Part shown: positions 1 through 6,436 of the stretch, piece after piece
Position numbering within the stretch: the first letter of the stretch is position 1
Layout: every line of letters begins with the position of its first letter
Assembly: GCA_964384825.1 (NCBI GenBank)
Contig: CAYLMM010000052.1
Location: 1-18,682 of the forward strand
From: CAYLMM01 sp964384825
GTDB taxonomy: Bacteria > Krumholzibacteriota > Krumholzibacteriia > LZORAL124-64-63
Reading direction: 5' to 3'
DNA length: 18,682 nt
Notes under the pieces: generated by a model
What the model was told of the DNA's origin: nothing
The model's input: the letters and a program-made list of their open reading frames with translations, nothing else
The model's database searches: none
Position numbers and translations under genes: made by a program

Positions 1-2
1 AT

Positions 3-605
3 TCACTATTTATAAATGTTTCTATTTTGTTACTATGTACGAGTAAGAACTTCTTCGTCCATCCCGAATGCTACGACCAGGAGACGCACGCGGCCTTCCT
101 CGACCATCACGAGAACCCGTTCGGGTTCAACGCTTTGCGCTATACGGCCAGCGTCGCCGATTCGAAGCGGATCAACGAGGAGCCGGGCCCGGCGATCATC
201 ATCTCGGCCAACGGGATGTGCGAGGGCGGCCGCATCCGCCACCATCTGGCCAACCACATCGAGGATCCGAACAGCACCATCCTGATCGTGGGCTTCATGG
301 CCGCGCACACCCTGGGTCGCCGATTGAAGGAGCGGCAGGCGCAGGTGAAGATCTTCGACAGGCTCTACACCCTGCGCGCCCGCGTCGAGGAGATCAACGC
401 CTTCAGCGCGCATGCCGACTACGGCGAAATCCGTGACTACGTGGGCAAGCTGGATCTGAAGAAGCTGAAGAAGATCTTCCTGGTCCACGGCGAGGACGAC
501 GCCCGGGCCCATCTCGAGAAGGTCCTGCGCGGGCTGGGCGTGCGCGATGTCGAGGCCGTGCGCTATGGTCGGGTCTACGAGCTCGAGGCTTCGCCGAAGA
601 CGTAA
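3..605 (+). CDS. beta-CASP metallo-beta-lactamase-fold ribonuclease, C-terminal part (5' truncated)
   Basis: This is the C-terminal ~190 residues of an MBL-fold RNA-processing nuclease of the beta-CASP/RMMBL type, a family of zinc-dependent RNases that act in the cytoplasm. Visible hallmarks are the beta-CASP end (SANGMCEGGR), the following segment up to LGRRL, and the RMMBL motif FSAHADYGEI, whose His and Asp belong to the metal site. A LVHGEDDARAHLE stretch follows, as in KH-less beta-CASP proteins of ~450-470 residues. The N-terminal lactamase HxHxDH half lies outside the window. The frame stays open to the left edge, but codons before about base 46 are AT-rich and do not resemble the family; credible homology starts near HPECYD (base 58). 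The 3' end overlaps the convergent glycosyltransferase by 31 bp. The substrate cannot be told. Confidence 0.85.
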   Translation, partial: SLFINVSILLLCTSKNFFVHPECYDQETHAAFLDHHENPFGFNALRYTASVADSKRINEEPGPAIIISANGMCEGGRIRHHLANHIEDPNSTILIVGFMAAHTLGRRLKERQAQVKIFDRLYTLRARVEEINAFSAHADYGEIRDYVGKLDLKKLKKIFLVHGEDDARAHLEKVLRGLGVRDVEAVRYGRVYELEASPKT

Positions 606-1669
606 TCCTCGATCTCCCGGCACACCTTCCCGATGTCGTAGCGGCGCAGCACTCTCGCCTTGCCCTCGCGGCCCATCTTCTCGCGCAGATCGCGGTCGCG
701 GGCCAGTTCCAGCACCGCGCGGCTCATGGCCTCGACGTCGGGGAAATCGACCAGATAACCGGTCTCGCCGTGATCGACGACCTCGGGATTGCTGGTGATG
801 TCGAAGGCCACCACCGGCCTCTCCATGACCATCGCCTCGGCCAGCACGTAGCCGAATCCCTCCCACAGCGACGGCAGAACGAAGATGTCGAGCGCGGCCA
901 TGAAGCTCTTGACGTCCTGGACGAAGCCCAGGAAAAGCACGTCCTGCTCAAGGCCCAGCGCGTGGGCCTTTTCGCGGAGCTCCTTCTCGGCGTCGCCGGT
1001 CCCGGCGATCAGCAGCCGGAACGGCAGCTCGGCCTTCTTCAGCAGGACGGCCAGTTCCAGCAGGTAGCCCTGGCCCTTCTGGCGGGTCAGCCGTCCGGCG
1101 TTGCCGATGACGATCTCGTCGCCGCGCCGCTCGTACGGCGGAACGACAGGGCCGTCGAGGTAGGACGCGAAATCCATCCCGTTGTAGACCACGCGGATGT
1201 CGCCGGTCCCCAGCACGCCCGGGAAGTTCTTCAGTATCTGGCGCCGCGTCTCTTTCGAGTTGGTGATCATGTGGGTGATCACGCGGGTGAACAGCAGGCG
1301 GTTGAGAGGGGTGTTGCGCACCGGCAGGGCCAGGCCGCGCGAGTAGACGATGCGCGGGACGCCGGCCAGCCGGGCCGCGAACGACCCGGTCTTCATGTCG
1401 TTGGACGTGATCGTGAACACGGCGTCCGGACGCTCGCGCTTCAGGAAGCCGACGGCCTGGGACATCCTTATGGGATCCAGGAAGGAGAGGTTGCCGAAGC
1501 AGGCGTGCTCGACCCGCAGGCCGGTCTCGCGAGCGCGGTTCCACAGGGGGCCGTCGCGGCGGGCCAGCAGGGTGACCCGGTAGCCCATGTCGGCGAAACC
1601 GGTCATGTAGTTGTAGTAGCGCCTCTCGCCGCCGCCCCAGAAGGGGGTGGTGTTCACGAAGACGATGTG
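575..1669 (-). CDS. GT4-family glycosyltransferase (5' end in assembly gap)
   Basis: GT-B fold glycosyltransferase of family GT4, expected to move a sugar from an activated donor to a glycan or lipid acceptor on the cytoplasmic side. The N-terminal acceptor domain opens with IVFVNTTPFWGGGERR, the usual start with its glycine loop. The C-terminal donor domain has GNAGRLTRQKG, LLIAGTGDAEKELR, VLFLGFVQDV and the EX7E donor motif in LWEGFGYVLAEAM, then NPEVVDHGETGYLV. About 364 residues are present. Family length is ~365-390, so probably only the first few codons are in the N gap. No O-antigen or capsule genes are visible nearby, so the product is unknown. It lies downstream of the sigma-54 activator on the same strand. 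The open frame joining them through the gap is not evidence of fusion. Confidence 0.87.
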   Translation of the reverse strand, partial: HIVFVNTTPFWGGGERRYYNYMTGFADMGYRVTLLARRDGPLWNRARETGLRVEHACFGNLSFLDPIRMSQAVGFLKRERPDAVFTITSNDMKTGSFAARLAGVPRIVYSRGLALPVRNTPLNRLLFTRVITHMITNSKETRRQILKNFPGVLGTGDIRVVYNGMDFASYLDGPVVPPYERRGDEIVIGNAGRLTRQKGQGYLLELAVLLKKAELPFRLLIAGTGDAEKELREKAHALGLEQDVLFLGFVQDVKSFMAALDIFVLPSLWEGFGYVLAEAMVMERPVVAFDITSNPEVVDHGETGYLVDFPDVEAMSRAVLELARDRDLREKMGREGKARVLRRYDIGKVCREIEDYVFGEASSS

Positions 1670-1769
1670 NNNNNNNNNNNNNNNNNNNNNNNNNNNNNNN
1701 NNNNNNNNNNNNNNNNNNNNNNNNNNNNNNNNNNNNNNNNNNNNNNNNNNNNNNNNNNNNNNNNNNNNN
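1670..1769. other. assembly gap (100 N)
   Basis: Exactly 100 unknown bases, the conventional filler for a scaffold join of unknown true length. It removes the C-terminal helix-turn-helix of the sigma-54 activator and the first codons of the glycosyltransferase. Further genes could be hidden here. The 777-codon frame running through it is produced by the Ns. Confidence 0.98.
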
Positions 1770-2908
1770 TCGAGCACGTTCTGCAATTCCCGCACGTTCC
1801 CCTTCCAGGGGTGGATCTCGAGTTCACGGATGGCCTCGCGGGTCAGTTCGCGGTGGAAGATGCCGTGTTTGGTCGAGAGCCGCTCCCAGAAGCGTTTGGC
1901 GAGTTCGGGGATCGATTCGGGGATCTCGCGCAGCGGCGGGATGTAGATGGGGATCACGTTCAGGCGGTAGTAGAGATCCTCGCGGAAGGTGCCCTCGCGG
2001 CTCATCTCGCCCAGATTGCGGTGGGTGGCGGCGATGATCCGGACGTTGGACCGCACCGGAGTCTCGCTGCCCAGCGGATAGAACTCGCCTTCCTGGATCA
2101 CGCGCAGCAGCTTCACCTGGGCGTGCAGGGGCATGTCGCCGATCTCGTCGAGGAAGATCGAACCGCCGTCGGCCAACTCGAACTTGCCCTTGCGTCCCTT
2201 GGAACTGGCGCCGGTGAAGGCGCCGGGCTTGTAGCCGAAGAGCTCGGCCTCGATCAGGTTCTCGTGGATCGCGCTGCAGTTCAGCCGGATGAAGGGGCCG
2301 TTGCGGCGCCGGCTGCCGTTGTGGATGCTCTGGCCGAAGACCTCCTTGCCGACGCCCGATTCTCCGCAGAGCAGCACGGTCGCGTCGGTGCGCGAGGCCC
2401 GGACCGCGGATTCCTTGGCGTGTTCGATCAGCGGCGCCGAGGCGAGGATGCTGTCGAAGGTGTATTCGGTGTCCGCGCTTGCCGACTTGACCTCGCGCAC
2501 CCGCTGCAGCTCGTTCTTGAGGCTCTCGATCCTTCGGGTCAGCTCGTTGGCCTCCTCGACATACTGGTAGCGGATCATGCCGACCGCGCCGACGCAGGTC
2601 TTGCCGTCGAACAGGGGAATGCGCGACACCACCGTCGGCCGGTCGTGGATGTCCTGGAAGGCGTCGTGCTCGGCCATGCCGGTCCGGGCCACGATGTGCA
2701 TCCGGCTGTTCTCGACGACCTCGGAGACATGCCGACCGATGACGTCCTCGGCGCGGACCTTGTGGTATTCCTCGAAGCTGGAGTTGATGTAGATGATCCG
2801 GCCGCTGGTGTCGACGACCATCAGCGCCAGGGCGATGTGGTCGATGAGCATGCGCTGGAACTCGATCAGATGGGACTGGTCGGTCTTCATGGATTCCAAT
2901 TGATCCAT
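1770..2908 (-). CDS. PAS-domain sigma-54-dependent transcriptional activator (3' end in gap)
   Basis: Bacterial enhancer-binding protein that remodels sigma-54 RNA polymerase by ATP hydrolysis. Residues ~15-115 form a PAS sensor (LALMVVDTSGRIIYINSSFEEYHK) and ~117-140 a coiled linker. Residues ~150-379 are the AAA+ domain, with Walker A GESGVGKE (182-189), the sigma-54-contacting GAFTGA loop (229-234), Walker B GGSIFLDEIGD (248-258) and the arginine-finger region REDLYYRLNV (309-318). The C-terminal Fis-type DNA-binding domain is missing because it falls in the N gap. ATG at 2908 is chosen because AGGAG lies 8 bases before it. No receiver domain is present, so a small ligand or redox signal at the PAS is likelier than a kinase. 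It diverges from the hpd operon, whose upstream region carries a sigma-54-type promoter, so it is the probable operon activator (inference). Confidence 0.92.
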
Positions 2909-2974
2909 CGGATCACTCCTTCGCCGCCATCTTCGCCGCTGTCATGATCAGAGACGAATTCCTTGTATCCGCGA

Positions 2975-2989
2975 GTGACATAGCGTCAC
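2975..2989. repeat. inverted repeat GTGAC-N5-GTCAC, candidate regulator site
   Basis: Perfect 5-bp arms around ATAGC, about 67 bp upstream of the activator's start codon. The right arm, GCGTCAC, recurs at 3203-3209, and GTCAC recurs at 3071-3075. The activator or another regulator may bind it, possibly for autoregulation. The arms are short, so chance cannot be excluded. Confidence 0.4.
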
Positions 2990-3034
2990 AAAATATTACA
3001 CTCCGGATGTCCCGAATTCAAGAGAATAACCACA

Positions 3035-3067
3035 AAACGGCGCCAAACGGCGAAAACCGACGTTTGG
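3035..3067. repeat. direct repeat AAACGGCG plus inverted repeat CCAAACG/CGTTTGG
   Basis: AAACGGCG occurs at 3035-3042 and 3045-3052, one helical turn apart. The overlapping 7-bp inverted repeat CCAAACG (3043-3049) and CGTTTGG (3061-3067) is perfect, with an 11-base centre. It lies ~250 bp upstream of the sigma-54-like promoter, so it is a candidate upstream activator site or a small hairpin. Confidence 0.4.
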
Positions 3068-3070
3068 AAT

Positions 3071-3081
3071 GTCACGTATAT
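3071..3081 (+). repeat. GTCACGTATAT, first copy of a GTCACGTAWAT repeat
   Basis: This 11-mer matches the one at 3205-3215 with a single mismatch, in the same orientation and 134 bp away. Both share the GTCAC core of the 2975-2989 inverted repeat. Candidate half-site for the divergent activator. Confidence 0.35.
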
Positions 3082-3116
3082 GCCCAGATCTTACGAATTG
3101 TCAAATTTTGTAGAAA

Positions 3117-3149
3117 CGGTAAATATTGGGCTTAAATGCGGTAAATGCG
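3117..3149 (+). repeat. direct repeats CGGTAAAT (22 bp apart) and TAAATGCG
   Basis: CGGTAAAT is found at 3117-3124 and 3139-3146, spaced by 22 bp or about two helical turns. TAAATGCG is repeated in near-tandem at 3133-3140 and 3142-3149. Same-face spacing upstream of a regulated promoter suggests protein binding, but the function is inferred only. Confidence 0.35.
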
Positions 3150-3202
3150 TGATTTTTCTCTCTTGGAAGACTAAAAAAAACCTATTTCCAGAAAGTGGTT
3201 AT

Positions 3203-3219
3203 GCGTCACGTAAATTTAC
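3203..3219. repeat. GCGTCAC followed by palindrome GTAAATTTAC
   Basis: The second GCGTCAC (3203-3209) runs directly into the perfect 10-bp palindrome GTAAATTTAC (3210-3219). The site sits about 100 bp upstream of the -24 element, within the usual distance range for enhancer sites of sigma-54 activators. Confidence 0.4.
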
Positions 3220-3263
3220 ACTATCGATCTGCCAAATAACTTGAGAACGGAGATCATGTAGCT

Positions 3264-3276
3264 TAAGACATTGATA
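3264..3276 (-). promoter_or_regulatory. IHF-consensus site between upstream repeats and sigma-54-like promoter
   Basis: On the minus strand this reads TATCAATGTCTTA, a full match to the IHF consensus WATCAANNNNTTR. It lies ~45 bp upstream of the -24 element and downstream of the candidate activator sites, where IHF bends DNA at many sigma-54 promoters. AT-rich DNA raises the chance of accidental matches, and it is not known here that the host makes IHF. Confidence 0.45.
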
Positions 3277-3290
3277 TATAACGAATTATA
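3277..3290. repeat. AT-rich inverted repeat TATAA-CGAA-TTATA
   Basis: Perfect 5-bp arms around CGAA, 24 bp upstream of the -24 GG of the sigma-54-like promoter and directly beside the IHF-like site. It may be an operator or just part of the AT-rich bend region. Confidence 0.3.
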
Positions 3291-3312
3291 AATGTGTCCC
3301 AAAAAACAGCCG

Positions 3313-3328
3313 TGGCACGGATCGTGTT
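3313..3328 (+). promoter_or_regulatory. sigma-54 (-24/-12) type promoter of the hpd operon
   Basis: TGGCACGGATCGTGTT matches the TGGCACG-N4-TTGC pattern. The -24 half TGGCACG is perfect and the 12-base offset from GG (3314) to G (3326) is correct. The -12 half has GT instead of GC. The start of transcription would be near 3339, giving a leader of about 37 bases before the hpdB GTG. The divergent sigma-54 activator strongly supports the call; the imperfect -12 element weakens it. Confidence 0.62.
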
Positions 3329-3362
3329 ATATGCCCAACAGCCAGTTTCCCCAATCCACCAT

Positions 3363-3370
3363 AGGAGGAA
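3363..3370 (+). promoter_or_regulatory. ribosome-binding site fixing the hpdB GTG start
   Basis: AGGAGGAA lies 5 bases before GTG at 3376 and is the strongest Shine-Dalgarno sequence in the window. It decides against the in-frame ATG at 3292, which lies upstream of the sigma-54-like promoter and would add 28 residues unlike the family. Confidence 0.85.
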
Positions 3371-3375
3371 TTGTT

Positions 3376-6090
3376 GTGGCAAAAACCTTCAAGGACGTCA
3401 TGGCCGATGCCGGGATCCCCATGGAATTCGAAGCGTGCGGAAGCTCGCCCGAGACCATGGTCGATCGCGAGATCAAGGTCGAACCCCATCCCAGAGTGTC
3501 GAAGCTCAAGCAGATGTACATGGAGACGCTGTCTTCGGCCAACAACGAGTTTCCGTACTGGTACACCCGCGAGTACATGAAGCTCGACAGCGAGATTCCC
3601 GTCGTCCGCCGCGCCAAAGCCCTCAAGAGGGCTTTTTCCATGACCACCCCGGTCATCTATCCGGGCGAGTCGCTGGTGGTGCACAAGGCTCCGTTCTTCC
3701 GCGGCTCGTTCCCGATGCCGTGGCTGTCGGAGGCCTTCTACGTGGCCAAGGAAGACGATCTGGCCAAGGAAGCCCTCGCTCGAGGTTCCTCCTCGGCCGA
3801 TGAGCACTCGAAGTTCGGTACCGGCGGCGGCAACGTCGTGGCGAGCTTCGGCAAAGTCGTCTCGATCGCCGGCAAGTTCGGCATGCGCCAGGAAGAGATC
3901 CCGGCCCTGATCAGGCTGGCCAAGATGTGGGTCGGCAAGTCGGTCGACGATCTCGGTCACAAGTACGAGATGATGGTGCCCGACTACGGCGTCAAGGAAG
4001 CGATCATGCGCAACGTCGTCTGCATGTTCGACTCCGGCTACACGCTGCCCCAGGGCCGTGAAGTGGTCAACTACTACTATCCCCTGGAGTACGGCTTCGA
4101 CGGCATCATCAACATCGCCAAGGAGATGAAGGATGAGGTCGCCGGCCGCGCCGACGGCGACGGCATGGTGGGCATGAACCGCCTCTACAACTACGAGGCC
4201 GTGATCTTCGCCTGCGAGGGCGTCCAGAACTGGATGCTCAACTACGCGAAGGAAGCCCGTCGTCTCGAAGGCATCGAGAAGGACGCCACGCAGAAGAAGG
4301 AATACGGCGAGATCGCCGAGCGGATGGAGTGGATCGCCCACAACCCGCCGCGCACCTTCCGCGACGCCCTGCAGCTGATCGAGGTCGTGCACCTGGTCGC
4401 CCTGAACGAGGACGCGATCAGCGGTCTGTCGCCCGGACGCATCGGCCAGGTCCTGTACCCGTACTTCGAGCAGGACATCGAGGCCGGCATCATCACCGAG
4501 GACGAGGTTCTCGAGCTGATGGAGATGGATCGCCTCGTGAAGTCGTCCATCGACTGCTTCGCCTCCACCGGCGTTGTCGGCGGCGTGCTCTCGGGCAACA
4601 CCTTCAACACCCTGTCGATCGGCGGCCTGGACAAGGACGGCAAGTCCGCGGCCAACCGCCTGGAGTACATCATCCTGAAGGCGGCCGCGTCCAACGCCAT
4701 GCCGCAGTCGACCCTGGCGCTGCTCTACGACGAGAAGCTGCCGGACGACTTCCTGATGCTGGCGGCCGAGGTCATCAAGACCGGCGCCGGCTACCCCGCG
4801 TTCATGAGCAACCGCGGCGGCATGGACTTCCTGCAGAACCAGTACGGTCCCGAAGGCATGACCCCCGAAGAGGCCCGCGCCTGGGCCATCGGCGGCTGCC
4901 TCGAGACTTCGGCCTGCTGCTGGAAGCCCCTGCACGTGAACGGCAAGGAATACTGGATCCCCGGCGGCTGCGGCCAGCCCACCAGCGTCGGCGTCCATTT
5001 CGTGTCCATGCCCAAGGTCCTCGAGCTCGTTCTGAGCAACGGCACCGACGCCAGGACGGGCGAGAAGGTCTTCGAGGCTCACAACCGCGAGCTCGATTCC
5101 TACGAGACCATCTGGGACCAGTTCAAGCTGTACTGGCAGAAGGCCTGCGACGTGCTGGCCCTGACCAACAACGTCCAGCACGACGTCTGGCGGAAGAACA
5201 ACATGGGCGTCTTCATGTCCATGCTGAAGCCGGATTGCCTGGAGACCGGTCATCTGGTCAACGAGCTGGGCTACCGCTACAACGCCACCTTCAACGTCGA
5301 GTCCACCGGCACGATCACCCTGGTCAACTCGCTGGTCGCGATCAAGAAGCTGGTCTTCGACGAGAAGAAGTACAGCCTGGACGAGCTCTGGGGAGCCATG
5401 AAGAGCAACTTCGGCTTCAAGACCGCTCACGAAGTCGATTCGTTCTCCATCGCCGACCAGCAGAAGCGCGACGACGACAAGGGCGAGCTCGACGAGCTGC
5501 ACTTCGCCTGCCTGCAGGCGCCGAAGTACGGCAACGACGATCCCTACGCCGATCAGGTTCTGGCCGACTGGGAAGAATTCTTCTGCCCCGACTGCCACAA
5601 CTACGAGTCGCTGTACGGGCATCCGATGTACGCGTGCCAGATCTCGGTGTCGACGCACGGCGCCATGGGTTCGGCCACGCTGGCCACGCCCGACGGCCGC
5701 CTGGCGGGCACGACCTTCGCGGACGCCTCGATGTCGGCCTACCCCGGCACCGACCGCAACGGCCCGTTCGCTCTGATGAAGTCGGCGACGTGCTGGGACC
5801 ACACCCAGTCCCAGAACTCGCAGCTGAACATCAAGATCCACCCGAGCGCCATCAAGGGCGAGGAAGGCGCCAGGAAACTGGTCGACCTGACCCGGTCCTA
5901 CATGCGTCGCGGCGGCTTCCACGTGCAGTACAACGTGGTCGACTCCAAGATGCTGCGAGACGCTCAGGCGAATCCTCAGAATTACCGTGAGCTGATGGTC
6001 CGGGTCGCCGGCTTCACCCAGTACTGGGTCGAGATCGGCAAGGCCGTCCAGGACGAGCTCATCGCACGCACCGAATATGAGGGGGTCTAA
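3376..6090 (+). CDS. hpdB: 4-hydroxyphenylacetate decarboxylase, glycyl radical large subunit
   Basis: Cytoplasmic glycyl radical enzyme converting 4-hydroxyphenylacetate, from tyrosine fermentation, to p-cresol and CO2. The 904 residues match the ~900 of clostridial HpdB, with close likeness throughout (EFPYWYTREYMK, RGSFPMPW, DSGYTLPQGREV, STHGAMGSATLATPDGRL). Residues equivalent to the clostridial active site are all present: Ser349 and His541 (carboxylate side), Cys508 (thiyl), Glu510, Glu642 (phenol side) and radical Gly879 in RVAGFTQYW. GTG is chosen as start from the strong Shine-Dalgarno sequence. Only 2 bases separate it from the small-subunit gene, so translation is probably coupled. 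Phenylacetate and indoleacetate decarboxylases are related but lack a small subunit, so context and Glu642 favour HpdB. Composition matches neighbouring genes, with no sign of recent transfer. Confidence 0.96.
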   Translation: MAKTFKDVMADAGIPMEFEACGSSPETMVDREIKVEPHPRVSKLKQMYMETLSSANNEFPYWYTREYMKLDSEIPVVRRAKALKRAFSMTTPVIYPGESLVVHKAPFFRGSFPMPWLSEAFYVAKEDDLAKEALARGSSSADEHSKFGTGGGNVVASFGKVVSIAGKFGMRQEEIPALIRLAKMWVGKSVDDLGHKYEMMVPDYGVKEAIMRNVVCMFDSGYTLPQGREVVNYYYPLEYGFDGIINIAKEMKDEVAGRADGDGMVGMNRLYNYEAVIFACEGVQNWMLNYAKEARRLEGIEKDATQKKEYGEIAERMEWIAHNPPRTFRDALQLIEVVHLVALNEDAISGLSPGRIGQVLYPYFEQDIEAGIITEDEVLELMEMDRLVKSSIDCFASTGVVGGVLSGNTFNTLSIGGLDKDGKSAANRLEYIILKAAASNAMPQSTLALLYDEKLPDDFLMLAAEVIKTGAGYPAFMSNRGGMDFLQNQYGPEGMTPEEARAWAIGGCLETSACCWKPLHVNGKEYWIPGGCGQPTSVGVHFVSMPKVLELVLSNGTDARTGEKVFEAHNRELDSYETIWDQFKLYWQKACDVLALTNNVQHDVWRKNNMGVFMSMLKPDCLETGHLVNELGYRYNATFNVESTGTITLVNSLVAIKKLVFDEKKYSLDELWGAMKSNFGFKTAHEVDSFSIADQQKRDDDKGELDELHFACLQAPKYGNDDPYADQVLADWEEFFCPDCHNYESLYGHPMYACQISVSTHGAMGSATLATPDGRLAGTTFADASMSAYPGTDRNGPFALMKSATCWDHTQSQNSQLNIKIHPSAIKGEEGARKLVDLTRSYMRRGGFHVQYNVVDSKMLRDAQANPQNYRELMVRVAGFTQYWVEIGKAVQDELIARTEYEGV

Positions 6091-6092
6091 TC

Positions 6093-6353
6093 ATGGCGCT
6101 CCAGTACAGAGACACCGTGGAATACGTTCCGGTGGATGTCGACAAGGGTCTCGATCGTCTGACCGGCGAGATGGTCAAGGCCGACGCCGACGCCCCCGAG
6201 GGCTACACCCGCATCGCCAAGTGCAAGTTCTGCAAGAACTACACCGAGACCGATACCAACATCGGTATCTGCGAGGCGAGCCAGCAGACGCCCAAGTTCA
6301 TGGCCTACGGTGACATGACCACGATCACCTGCGGCAAGTTCAAAGCGATCTAG
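6093..6353 (+). CDS. hpdC: 4-hydroxyphenylacetate decarboxylase small subunit, single-cluster variant
   Basis: Small subunit that pairs with HpdB and, in clostridia, carries two [4Fe-4S] clusters in two similar halves. The 86-residue length and position right after hpdB fit, as do VDKGLDRL and CKFCKNYTE. The C-terminal cluster ligands are all present: Cys44, Cys47, Cys60 and Cys80. The N-terminal ligands known from clostridia (His3, Cys6, Cys19, Cys36) are all replaced. These four are the only cysteines in the protein and it has no histidine. One cluster should therefore be absent, although the fold half seems kept. The Shine-Dalgarno GAGGGGG overlaps the end of hpdB. The clusters are thought to help complex assembly or radical dissipation, so the loss may alter regulation rather than catalysis (inference). 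Confidence 0.93.
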   Translation: MALQYRDTVEYVPVDVDKGLDRLTGEMVKADADAPEGYTRIAKCKFCKNYTETDTNIGICEASQQTPKFMAYGDMTTITCGKFKAI

Positions 6354-6365
6354 CAAGCGACGCGA

Positions 6366-6394
6366 GCCCGGCCGGGGCCTGTCCCCGGTCGGGC
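6366..6394 (+). terminator. intercistronic GC hairpin between hpdC and the MFS gene
   Basis: Arms GCCCGGCCGGGG (6366-6377) and CCCCGGTCGGGC (6383-6394) form a 12-bp stem with one G-U pair and a CCTGT loop. No T-tract follows, so it is probably a leaky attenuator or a 3' stabiliser for the hpdBC message. Either would keep the two enzyme subunits more abundant than the transporter and activase. Confidence 0.55.
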
Positions 6395-6436
6395 CGCTTC
6401 ATATTCGCCCTTCGCCCCCCCTCTACAGGAGGAGAC

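Larger units (their letters stand above)
2909..3375. promoter_or_regulatory. divergent AT-rich control region between sigma-54 activator and hpdB
   Basis: This 467-bp gene-free stretch is far more AT-rich than the surrounding coding DNA. Reading toward hpdB it holds inverted and direct repeats (2975-3219), an A-tract near 3172-3179, a perfect IHF-consensus match (3264-3276), an AT-rich inverted repeat (3277-3290), a sigma-54-like promoter (3313-3328) and the hpdB ribosome-binding site (3363-3370). The order upstream repeats, bend site, -24/-12 promoter is the classic layout for sigma-54 activation by DNA looping. A 63-codon open frame at 2944-3135 has no coding character. Confidence 0.7.

Noticed and set aside
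575..2908. 777-codon activator-glycosyltransferase fusion
   Set aside because: It exists only because 100 N are read through. The two halves match separate families that are each nearly complete.
2944..3135. 63-codon open frame in the control region
   Set aside because: No coding bias or ribosome-binding site, and it lies within AT-rich repeat-bearing regulatory DNA.
3292..3375. Upstream ATG extension of hpdB
   Set aside because: It lies before the sigma-54-like promoter, lacks a ribosome-binding site and adds residues absent from the family. GTG at 3376 has AGGAGGAA.
3286..5922. Long open frame antisense to hpdB
   Set aside because: It is a mirror of GC-biased codon use. The translation is Val, Leu, Asp and His rich with no domain, while the + strand is a full HpdB.
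3376..6090. Pyruvate formate-lyase, choline trimethylamine-lyase or indoleacetate decarboxylase
   Set aside because: Sequence motifs follow HpdB throughout, and a dedicated small subunit gene follows. The alternatives lack that subunit.
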